Source: Plazaster borealis
Lineage: Eukaryota > Echinodermata > Asteroidea > Forcipulatida > Labidiasteridae
Assembly: GCA_021014325.1 (NCBI GenBank)
Contig: CM037457.1
Coordinates: forward strand, 6,306,721 to 6,370,720
Direction of reading: 5' to 3'
Length of the DNA: 64,000 bases
The position numbers were made by a program, and so were the translations under genes. The notes beneath the pieces were generated by a model. It had not been told where the DNA came from. It worked only from the letters and a program-made list of their open reading frames with translations, and did no database searches. Shown here piece by piece: positions 10,513-21,100 of this stretch. The first letter of the stretch is position 1, and each line of letters opens with the position of its first letter.

Positions 10513-11194
10513 TGTGTGCTATTGAGGATACAACCTGTGCATTATTGATTTTTGTAAGAGTACTGGCATTCCAATTATAGGATTCAAAATAGCCCTCATT
10601 AGGCAAGCTTAGAGGCTAAGCAGAGGTGTAACTGAACATCTTTAAAAAAAAAAAATTATTTTTTGGGTAATTTTTCAGGGGGTTGGGGGGGGCAGTCAGG
10701 GGCAAAGAAATAATTTAGGGGGCTTTATACTTTACTAATTAATTACAATGTAATGTTAGTTAATGTACTAAACCATGCGTTATGGAGCTGATGATCAGGG
10801 TTACCTTCGTGAGCATGCACTCGATTTGAGAAAGTTTAAATACTGATTTGAATAAGAGTGTTAGGCCTATTGTTGCCATATACAGGCATGATATTGATAC
10901 TTAGTCTGTTTTCCGATTGTTTTGGCCCTCAGAAAAATCAACAAAATTGTTATTAAATAGCCTGGAGAGTCTATAAAAGCCAATACCATTATGTAGGTTA
11001 GCCCTTGTACTCCATAAAATGTTCCTACTTTTTTACAAGAGCCAAGTATCATGCCTGCATATAGGATTTTATACAGTGCTAATCGATATTCATAGGTTAT
11101 TTTTCTTTGATCTCATTTGGGGGTGGGGGCTTGGCTCGGAGCACCAACTCCCCTGGTTATGCCATTGGGTCTGGGGGTTCAAATATATGACATC
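10513..11194. other. SRA1 3' UTR and intergenic sequence
   Basis: Contains a poly-A run at about 10642 and a G-rich patch at 10678-10700. No conserved polyadenylation hexamer close to the stop and no second gene were seen. Confidence 0.4.
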
Positions 11195-11703
11195 TGGGTC
11201 CAAATTTCATAGAACTGCTTAAGCACAAAAAGTAGTCAAGCACTAAATAGTTATTCTTACCAGAATAAGGTTACCAGCCAAAATACCATGTACCATTTGT
11301 GACTGGTTTCCTGATCCTTTTTGCTTATCAGAAAAATATTAAGCAACATTTCCAGCTTAAAGACACTGGACACTATTGGTAATTGTCAAAGACCAGTCTT
11401 CTCACTTGGTTTATCTCAACATATGCATAAAATAACAAACCTGTGAAAACTTGAGCTCAATTGGTCGTCGAAGTTGCGAGATAATAATGCAAGAAAAAAC
11501 ACCCTTGTCACGTCTCAAAATCAAATTAAATCAAATTACTTTTTTTTCAAAAACTACGTTACTTCAGAGAGCCGCCGTTAATGTTTTATACTATCAACAG
11601 CTCCCCATTACTCGTTACCAAGTAAGGTTTTATGCCAATAATTATTTTGAGTAATTACCAATAGTGTCCACTGCCTTTAAGCAGCTCTATGAAATTGGGC
11701 CCT
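11195..11703. mobile_element. family D element split by a TTAA family A element
   Basis: The left part starts TGGGTCCAAATTTCATAGAA, and the right part (11677-11703) ends TATGAAATTGGGCCC, the inverted complement. The 11357-11680 insert separates the halves exactly at a TTAA. Confidence 0.8.
11357..11680 (+). mobile_element. TTAA element family A, diverged copy 2 (nested)
   Basis: Begins TTAAAGACACTGGACACT and ends AGTGTCCACTGCCTTTAA. It shares the CTGTGAAAA, TTGGTCGTCGAAGTTGCGAG and CAACAGCTC blocks with other family A copies but lacks the core palindrome. It is inserted in a family D element. Confidence 0.8.
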
Positions 11704-12079
11704 GGTCTAGATTGTGGAAAGTCCTGGCTTGGAGCCCTGTGGCTATTTCATATTTTCTGAGAACCAATTTTAAAACCAATTCCCAGCGAAGAAAGATCTC
11801 AACATGGAAACTTGTGAAAAGGTTTCTTTGTTAATGTTGCTACATTGGTTTTAATATTAACAATGTGTGAGCCATGAATATGTAATTTGTGTATCATAAA
11901 GAACAATATTATATGAAAAATTAAATGAGTCACAGATTGTGAAATAACTTGCTTAATAACTTATATTATTATTGATGTGTTAATTTATATCCCTTTCTCA
12001 TCTTTAATATTTATACACATAATTTTGAAAAATCGCCATGCAATTAGAGAAACTTTACAAAGGCATCAGGGTAGACTCA

Positions 12080-12444
12080 TTAAAGGCAAAGTATACCTTT
12101 GGTTTTTGGAACCGTTCGATTGTTTTAATCCTATATACATCTAGATATATTCAATTCAACTAACCTGTGAAAATTTCATTTCAAAAGCTGATAGCGTTTT
12201 TGAGATTTTGCCGAAAATCTGGAGCGGTTATGTCCATGCAGGTAGAATAATCTGTAATTGGAATACACAATCTGAGAAATATTTCACACAGAAACGTTTC
12301 TCAGATTGAAATTTTTGTATCCCTCTCTCTAAAATCACTTTCCTTTGAAGGGAATTGTTTCTCAAAATGTTGTAAATTATCATCAGCTGCAGTGCTCCTG
12401 TTCTAACTATTGGAGTAATTACCAAAGGTATACCCTCCCCTTAC
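12080..12444 (+). mobile_element. TTAA element family B, copy 1
   Basis: Begins TTAAAGGCAAAGTATACC and ends ACCAAAGGTATACCCTCCCC. It has an internal TCTGAGAAA...TTTCTCAGA hairpin and CAGCTGCAGTG near the right end. No ORF is present. Confidence 0.75.
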
Positions 12445-13355
12445 ACATTATTACTACAAACCACCACCTATATACAGCTAATAGCTAAATTGTACTTGTT
12501 TTTGACCAAAAGTCCATTTGAGATATCTACCTTTAACAATATGTATAGACGAAGGAATGTCATGAAAGTAACCTGAAGAAAAAAAAAGTTTAGTTCATTA
12601 TAATCCCTTTGATAGGTCTATAGAGGGCGGTGTTCGTTCTTTGTGGTCCCAGCAGTCATGCACTTCCCTGTCAATCTATAACTCGGGTTTTTGAAACACT
12701 CCACCGAGTAAGATATTGTGATAATTGTTTTATGCCACTGAGGTTAGAACATAGACCAACGATGTCACCACATTTGTTAAAACTTTATAATAACATCCTT
12801 GGGTGTTTCTATGGCCATGCAGACAATTAATATCATTCTGCACTCACCAACCAAGAGAGGGCGCCCTAAGCTACAGCTCTGGGCGGTCACCTGATATTAT
12901 GCGTGGTAAACAAACGCGTGTTATGACCGACGTTTTGATCTTGATCTAATTAATTTCTAGTTAGTCACGTGCAATACACATGAGTCATTGGCCCGATCAT
13001 TAACATTTTGCATGAGCACAGTTCAAACTATTAAACATTAATACAACAGATAAGCAGGTATACAGACGCTCATACAAACTTGCCTTGCTTGGACCGTGAT
13101 TTCGATTTGCTGTGCATGCTCTGCGTGTGAACGTCGCCCATCGCTTTCTGCCTGTGGTGACTGTGAAAGTAAAAGAACAACATGAGCAAACAGTTTTGAT
13201 GTGACTGAGTGAGTGGAGTGACTGAGAGTGTGTGGGTAAACTAGTATTTGTAAAGGGTATGTATTGCTCTATGGTATGTACCATACCTTGTTTCTATTAC
13301 CCACCTTCCCCTTGTGACCTTAGTTGTCAACAAAATGATCAGATTCATGTTGGTT
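12445..13355. other. intergenic, upstream of SCARB2; no gene recognised
   Basis: AT-rich with two GC-richer patches (12620-12700 and 12850-13150) that could include a distal SCARB2 5' exon or promoter. I see no conserved motif that settles this. Confidence 0.35.
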
Positions 13356-13729
13356 TTAAAAGGTATCGTTCGTACACGTTTGGTAATGACTCAAAACAAA
13401 TATTAGCATAAATACTTACTTGGTAACAACGGAGAGCTGTTGATAGTATAAAACATTGTAGGAAACGACTCCCTCTGAAGTAACGTAGTTTTTGAGAAAG
13501 AGGTAATTTCTCACTAAAATAATAAAAACTTCTTGCAAGAAGTTTTTATTCCTATCTGAAAGCACACAAACTTGTACAACAAGAGTGTTTTTCTTTCATC
13601 ATTTTCTTTCAACTTCGATGACCAATTGAGCCCAAATTTTCACAGGCTTGTTATTTTATGCATATGTTGGGATACACCAAGTGAGAACACTGGCCTTTGA
13701 CAATTTCCAAACGTGTTCAGTGCCTTTAA
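13356..13729 (-). mobile_element. TTAA element family A, copy 3
   Basis: Minus-strand copy: TTAA at both ends, the AACTTCTTGCAAGAAGTT core at about 13527 and ACACGTTTGGTAATGACTC at the left tip. Confidence 0.8.
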
Positions 13730-14339
13730 AAATAGTTGCGATAATCGTAACCCTCCATCCTCCCACTTTAGAATGGTCCCAACTTGATTTAGCAATCATA
13801 AACTAGAGTAGACTAGCCAAATCAATGTACTCTAGTGTAGTCAGTAGGTACATGTAGTAGTACTAGTTAATACGCCTGCAGGTTTTTTTATATGAGTTTT
13901 TTACAAATTACGTTACCTTCTTCTTTTAAGGAAATTAGGAAGCCGAGCATCCTATGACCGGATCATTTGGTTGTTTGTCATGTTTAACCATTGCCCTTGG
14001 ATACAGATTTGAGGACTAGTGATTATACTTGAGTATTAGTGTGGCATTGCCTAATTTGTGCTACACAAAAGACGGACAATCTCGCATTTTTCATGGAGCA
14101 ACTAGCCTAACTGTTCAAGTTACTCCCTTGATCGTCCTTCTTTTAACAGTTCTGCCGTCATCTTACGAATGATGACCAAATGTTACAAAAAGCAATGACA
14201 ATTGGGGTCCAAAAGTAAGTGGGACTAGGAACTTCCAAATTAGTACAAGTGCCATGTGGGTGAGGCATGGAGGTAGAATAGACCAATGATGTCACCACTG
14301 ATTTATAATTTTATATATAACCTCACTTGGAGTTATAAG
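13730..14339. other. intergenic, no gene recognised
   Basis: Mixed AT-rich sequence. Around 14270-14330 a phrase (GTCACCAC followed by a TATAA-rich stretch) resembles 12760-12790, suggesting fragments of one old repeat. Confidence 0.3.
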
Positions 14340-14606
14340 CAGACTTGATGACCTCGGCTGTTGCCCAGGACAACTAACACCTTGGCAGACAAAGTTTTGT
14401 CTATCTTTGGTCCTAAGCTCTGGAATAAACTCCACAACTGCATCCAGTCACTGGATACCAGTACATGTTTTAATTACCTACTCTTAATTGTATTTATATG
14501 ATTGTTTTTTATTGTCTGTATTTTTGTGGCTGTTTTTATCGAGTGTTTTTTATGACTGGGAAAACAATTTTCATGGTTGAATAAATAAATCTAATCTAAT
14601 CTAATC
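14340..14606 (+). mobile_element. LINE 3' end with (TAATC)n tail
   Basis: From 14376 the frame reads LADKVLSIFGPKLWNKLHNC and ends at a TGA near 14500. The FxPxLWN-L pattern is the usual end of non-LTR reverse transcriptase ORFs. A short AT-rich 3' UTR and an AATCTAATCTAATC tail (14589-14606) follow. The next 40 bp again look like a LINE ORF end (KENLKAHLF-like), perhaps an older copy. Confidence 0.7.
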
Positions 14607-14669
14607 ATACAAGGAGAACTTAAAAGCTCATCTGTTTCGATCTACCATGTATTATCATAACACAGATCT

Positions 14670-14918
14670 AGAGTTGCCAACATTTGCATCTTGCAATCAG
14701 GGAGATTTTGCACAACAATCAGGGAGATATTTAGGATTACATTCAACATAATGGGTAAACATTTCCAGAATAGGATAGATTTTCGAAATTTGTTCATTAG
14801 ACCATGGGAAGATTGGTTTAATTTCAGGGAACTTTCTACAGAACCAGGGAGAGTTTGCAGCTCTGCATTTCTCCTTTTGTGCACTAGCAGCGCCCTGATC
14901 TAGATGGAAGTTGGCAGT
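14670..14918. mobile_element. family F element (GTTGCCAAC ends), copy 1
   Basis: Ends AGAGTTGCCAAC and GTTGGCAG are inverted. The inside repeats CAGGGAGATTTTG and AATTTGTTCATTAGA, which recur at 22884-23077 and 52524-52695. Confidence 0.6.
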
Positions 14919-15025
14919 TTTCAAAAAACGCTTATCATATATTTATTTATAATTAAAAGAAATGTTTATTCCTTTTGTTTCAGATATCAAAAAGTACACT
15001 AATTAAGACCTAAAGTCACAGCACT

Positions 15026-15142
15026 ATGGGTAGAACATCAGCTTGTTTCACTGGCACACTAGTCGTTGGGATAGTGTTAGCTGTCATCGGAGCAGTCATG
15101 TTTCCTGTTGTCCAATATTTGATACACGAGGAAATTGTGCAG
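15026..15142 (+). CDS. SCARB2: SCARB2 exon 1 (N-terminal membrane segment)
   Basis: Encodes 39 residues: short cytosolic MGRTSA, a hydrophobic helix LVVGIVLAVIGAVMFPVV, then HEEIVQ. The donor is GTAAGA, phase 0. A 42-bp 5' UTR part of the same exon probably starts at 14984. Confidence 0.92.
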
Positions 15143-18100
15143 GTAAGATACATGGGTTTGATGTATAAAGGCACTGAACACGTTTGGAAATTGTCAAAGA
15201 CCAGTGTTCTCACTTGGTGTATCCTAACATATGCATAAAATAACAAGCCTGTGAAAATTTGGGCTCAATTGGTCATTGAAGTTGCAAGAAAATGATGAAA
15301 GAAAAAACGCCCTTGTTGTACAAATTTGTGTGCTTTCAGATAGGAATAAAAACTTCTTGCAAGAAGTATTTATTATTTTAGTGAGAAATTACCTCTTTCT
15401 CAAAAACTATGTTACTTCAGAGGGAGTCGTTTCCTACAATGTTCTATACTATCAACAGCTCTCCGTTGCTTGTTACCAAGTAAGTGTTTATGCTAATAGT
15501 TGTTTTGAGTCATTACAAACGTGTATGATACCTTTAATGAACAAATGTCATCAGAGATCACAGTGTTTCTAAAAAAAACCAGAAAGTATGAACAGACTGC
15601 ATCTAATCTAAATGTAGGTTTTTGTTTAGCTTTATTTATTAAATTGTTGGCATTACCAGATATTTTTGGTAGATTGTTTTTTCTTTAGCACGGTTTAAAA
15701 TGAAAAAAATTGCTTAACATTTCTATGTTCCTTTAGATTAGGTTGCAAATGTCTCAATATTTTTTGTTTTGTGACAACAGTTTGATTTCTGTAAAAACAG
15801 GACAATGATCAAAGCTTTTAACATACAATGTAATGTAAACAAACAATGCTTTTCCTGGTAGTAGTATTGTTGCAATAGTTCAAGTCAGACCATGTTAATG
15901 TAGTTGGCCTAGACCCACTACAGTTGGGACTGTCCCAACTACGCCTGAATTAACTAACCCAAAGAACTATACACAAAGAAATCTTTTACAACTTTGAATG
16001 TTCAGTGTTTAATTGTTAGTGTTATTTTCTTTATATAGATGGATACATGTTAAGATATAACAGGATCTTTTTGTATTTATCAAAAGTATTGGTTTTTTTG
16101 TTGGCGTGTCGTGGCCGAGTGGATAAGAACACCGGACTCAAGCTCTGGTGTTTCTGTGGGTTCGAGTCCCAGTCGTGACACTTGTGTCCTTAAGCAAGAA
16201 ACTTAACCATCATTGCTTCGTCCTTCGGATGGGACGTAAAGCCGTAGGTCCCGTGTGTTATGTAATGCACGTAAAAGAACCCAGTGCACTTATCGAAAAG
16301 AGAAGGGGTTCGCCCCGGTGTTCCTGATTTGATCGGCAGCATATTGCGCCACAGCACCTTGTAAACCATTACATGGTGCTATGTAAAGAAATAGGTCTCA
16401 TACATTAAAAAAAACATAGCTCCACATACCTTGAAAGATAAATACTGTAGCGCTTAGAAACGTAGTATTAAGCGCAATATAAATGCACAGTATTATTATT
16501 ATTATCAGACAGCTGCAACATTTCAATTGTTAACAGCACTTTGGAGTTGTTAAGTGAATGGTTTTAATTTCATAATGTACATGTATGCTGGGCTCCGATG
16601 GAAGCCAGTAATTACTGTTTGGAGAACCCTGGTTTTTGAGAACTCTGGGTAAAGAAATATAATAAATAAATGAAAAATGAAAAACAGACTCACACATATA
16701 CACACACATAAACAGATTTATTGTGAGAGTAGACAGGAAAACAGTTTCGTTTTGCTAAAACTTTTTTTGAGTTTGAACATTTCCTCTTTCCGCTCTTGGC
16801 AGCAAACAATGTTGAAGAATGGTACAATGGGATACGATTTGTGGCAAGACCCACCGGCCGATGTCTCTATGCAGTTCTGGGTCTGGAACCTGACCAATCC
16901 CGACGAGGTCAAAGAAGGGAAGAAACCTTTTCTGGTACAAAGAGGACCCTACACATACAGGTAACTATTATCTCAGCCCACTGTGAAACAGCACAGAAAT
17001 TGTTGTTTTTTTCTTCTGAAGACCACAGTTATAGCACAGCATCACTCCAAAAACTACAACATTGGGGCTCAAACTTGGCAGGTATGCTCATCATGCTCAG
17101 AGCTGTGTATTGAGATAGTTACGACATAGAGGGACCAGTTTTCTTTGGTCATGTGGTTGCTGGACCCCATTTTCGGTCCAAATGCAGCTCAACCCAATAT
17201 GCAGTCTAGTCTGGCACCCTTCGTGCGCACATGCATTTGTTGGATCGAAAATGGCTTCAACAACAAGTTGTCACAACTCTAAATATCCAGCTTTGATCCT
17301 GCTCACAGATGAGAAAGGTTAAAGAAATTTGAACATTTCCTCTGGGCGCTATTAGCAGCAAACAATGTTGAAGATTGGTACAATGGGTTGTGGCAAGACC
17401 CACGGGCTGATGTCTCAATGCAGTTCTGGGTCCGGAACCTGACCGATCTCACTGAGGTCAAAGAAAGAAATCACATCTAATCATCTAATCATCTAATCAG
17501 GGAGGTTTTCAGGGGGTCTGCTTCAGAATGGTGGTCCAAAATCAGCAGACATTGTTATGTGTATAGTATGCACTGGGAATGCTCCTGAGTAGCAATTGGG
17601 AAACCGAGACTCAACACAAGGACAAGTTACATTAGAACCATGTTCTAACTACACAGCACTGACTCAATGCATACATCATTCAGTGGTTGCCCTTAACTTT
17701 TTCAGTGACTAGCCAGAAGGACCAGTTAGCTCGTCATGTCACTGGTCCCCCAGCTGTTTCACTGGTCCATATTTTCAGGTTTTCTTTCAACATTGTCATT
17801 AGCATGGGACTTGGAATTTGAACTCTCATGAAATGGTTTACATGTAGTGATGGCAAGCAATAAACTAGCCAGCAGGACTAGTTGGACAGAATTCTGACTG
17901 GTCCTCGGGTGTTTTAACTGACCACTGTTAAGGGAGAACATCGATCATCAAACTGCAAGTCTTAGTCATCCACTCATGAGCAGGGATACACATATCTGCT
18001 CAAATAAATATAAAGTTTTCCAGTGTGATCTGTGATTACATTTACCAAAACACTTCCATCTCCTATGAAAAGCTAAAAGACCTTTAAAGGGAAGGTATAC

Positions 18101-21100
18101 ATTTGGTAATCACTCTTAAAATTAATGGCAATAAAAACCTACTTGATTAGAAGTACAGCAGCTTTCGATAGTATAAAGCATTTTGAGAATCATTTCACTT
18201 AGAAGTAATGTGGTTATGGAAAAAGATCTCAGTTCTTGTCCCCAAAAATTTGAATCTGAGAAATGTTACTGTCAGATAGTTTCTCAGATTGTGTAATCCA
18301 ATTATGGATTATTCTTCCTGCGTGGATCAACTGCTCCGGTTTTCGGCGATCTCTCAAAAACGCAACCACCTTTTGAGATACAATTTTCACAGGCTAGTTT
18401 TATTGTTTATCCACATTTATATATAGGATTAAAATAATTGAATGGTTCCACAAACCAAAGGTATAACTTGCCCTTTAAAGTAAGAATGAAGAGTGAATAC
18501 AATTGTGAGGGTCCAGCCCAAGATGGGTCGGAACTGAGAACAGCAGGGAAAGTTACCAACTACACCAACTTGAACCCCAAAGTTAACACATCTGACTTAT
18601 TGTTTTTTGACTTGTTGTTATTCCACAGGGAAACAATGCCAAAGGAAAACATTAAAACCAACAGCAATGGAACAGTGTCCTACGTGACCGAGAAATCTTA
18701 CGTGCTGGATCTGAACAATTCTATAGGGGATCCTCAGAAAGAGCGTTTCACTACGATTAACATACCATTGATGGTAATTTATTAACCAATACTTATTTGT
18801 AATCACAATGTTTTGGGAATCATGCTAGATTGGTATTAGATTACGTGAATGAAGCAAAGTGAAAGTTTGTTTTGTAGTCACCACCAAGTGTTGACGCTAA
18901 GTCAACTGTGATTTCACAATACAGATTTGTGACAAAACATCTTCTTAAAGGTATTGTACACTTTTGGTAACAGCTCAAAATCAGTGTCCACATTTTGTGT
19001 GATTCAAGATATGCATGAACAAACAAACCTGTGAAAGTATTAGCTCAATTGGTCATCGAGATCACAAGATAATAGTGAAAAGAGACCTTATGTGTTTTCT
19101 GTTTTTTCAAAATATCGCGCGTGATAAAAACTATTGTTTTACTCATTTCTCAGAAACGATAGCATTTTAGGCAGAATTATTTTAAGGAACCCTTTCTACC
19201 ATTACTTACTTTAAATCATGTAAGTTGTGTGTGAATCTGTGAACATTTGTGTTTTTCGATCTTACCAATAGTGTATAGGGCCTTACACTATTCTCATTTC
19301 TCGTTACTGAGAAATGAGTAAAACAATAGTTTTTATCACGCGCGATAATTTGAAAAAACAGAAAACACATAAGGTCTCTTTTCACTATTTTCTCGTGATC
19401 TCGATGACCAATTGAGCTCAACTTTCACAGGTTTGTTTGTTCATGCATATGTTGAATCACAAAAAATGTGGACACTGATTTTGAGCTGTTACCAAAGGTG
19501 TACAATACCTTTAAGATGAGCTTCCACAAATTTAGATAAAATACTTATCATAAATACCACATCAAAATCAGAATACATTTGCCTTGTTTTGCTTAACATT
19601 TTGGAATTCCTGGTGAATATTCGGATCAGCCATCCGACTGACTTAACAAAATAGGGGTGCTCCAAAGTTGTTCTGGGCGATAAAAAACGTCCGCCAAAAG
19701 CTAGTTTAGAAAAAAATGTTTAGAAAACTTTTTAGAAAAATCCTTTTTCAACACCATTCTATCAGATCCTTATTTTTTACAGAGTCTGATGAGAGATCAC
19801 TTCTATAGTGAGGCCCAGTCATCCAGCTAATAGCAAAGGACAAATCTGATGAAAGTCCCCCAAAAAGTGTGATCTTTCAAAAACTACTAGTGATCGTTTT
19901 GACATGATAATGCGGACAGTGTTTGTTCCTGAAGATATTAATCTTGTTTTACTTTCTTTTTATAGACTTTTGCTCACAAGATTTCAGTCATGGATCTGCC
20001 GAGCCCAGTAAAGACCGCACTTTTGATTCTTCTTCGGGTTGAGAAAGCATTCCCAAGTCACACCGTTCATGAAATGATCTGGGGTTATGCAGATGGACTG
20101 GTGAAATTGGCATACGAAAGAGGTCTCGCGCCATTTCCAGAGTTTGGAATCTTTGTTGATGTAAGTAACAGAAACACGTTTAATTTTCTTATGTATCTTT
20201 CTATGTTGTGGGCTTAAAAATGAAATTATATTTGATGTAGATATTGGTCAATATTACCTACCTAAACACCGTACCCTGAAGTGAGTTTGGTCATAAATAA
20301 CTTTGTACAGGGATTGAAGAACCTGTCATTGAAGTCTAAATGCTGTGGTATGGTATGAAAGTCATCGTCTAATTTCACCTCCTGACTGGTTCAACTGTTG
20401 TTCTCATTTGTTTTGATTGAGCTATTGCCAAATTTAAACAAGAAAATACTTTCATTTTTCAAAAGGAAATAAACACTCCAGGGCAGATTTGAGTTTTTTC
20501 GTTTGTGTTCTTATATGTATTTCCTCATTGTGGAAAAAAACAAGTTCTTTCAATGCAGGGCCTAAATTCATAAAGCTTTTAAAATTTGCTTTACAAAACA
20601 GAAGTCACCAACCATAATGACCTATGGTATAAATGCAAACAATCAGTAAGTGGCTAACATTTTAACCCAACAGAGTCTTTCTCAAAGGCTAAACACGTTT
20701 TTGGAAGGCTTTAGCATTTGAGAAAGACTCTGCTAGGGTTTGTCTTGATTAGCGACGCAAGTTTTTGTACTAGTCCCTGGTAGAGGACCTAAAGGTCATT
20801 TTGCATGTACTCTTCTGGTATTTTAAGTTGGTAAGCATTGTGACAATGCATTTTGTGCTAACGCTCAATTTATTCGCTGTTTTCCCGATAGCATAATAAC
20901 ACCAATGATGGTATATTCAATGTGTATTCTGGTGTGAACCAAGATGATACTGACAAAATCAACCACATCAGTCGCTGGAAGGGCCAATCAGAATTAAGCT
21001 TCTGGAGCACGCCGGAGTCAAACATGATTAATGGAACAGGTAACTCTATTGGACGCAGTGTTTGGTTTTGTTTTGTTTTTTGTATTTTTCTGTAATCTGA

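Noticed and set aside
15276..15572. 98-residue frame starting MKLQENDERKNALVVQICVL as a gene, with similar frames at 29588-29836 and 56061-56291
   Set aside because: The same peptide recurs because it is the translation of TTAA family A elements. The element has no coding capacity beyond this chance frame.
16106..16181. Functional tRNA-Leu(CAA) gene
   Set aside because: The head resembles a tRNA, but it is fused to the SINE body seen in several other copies in this window and its variable arm is degraded.
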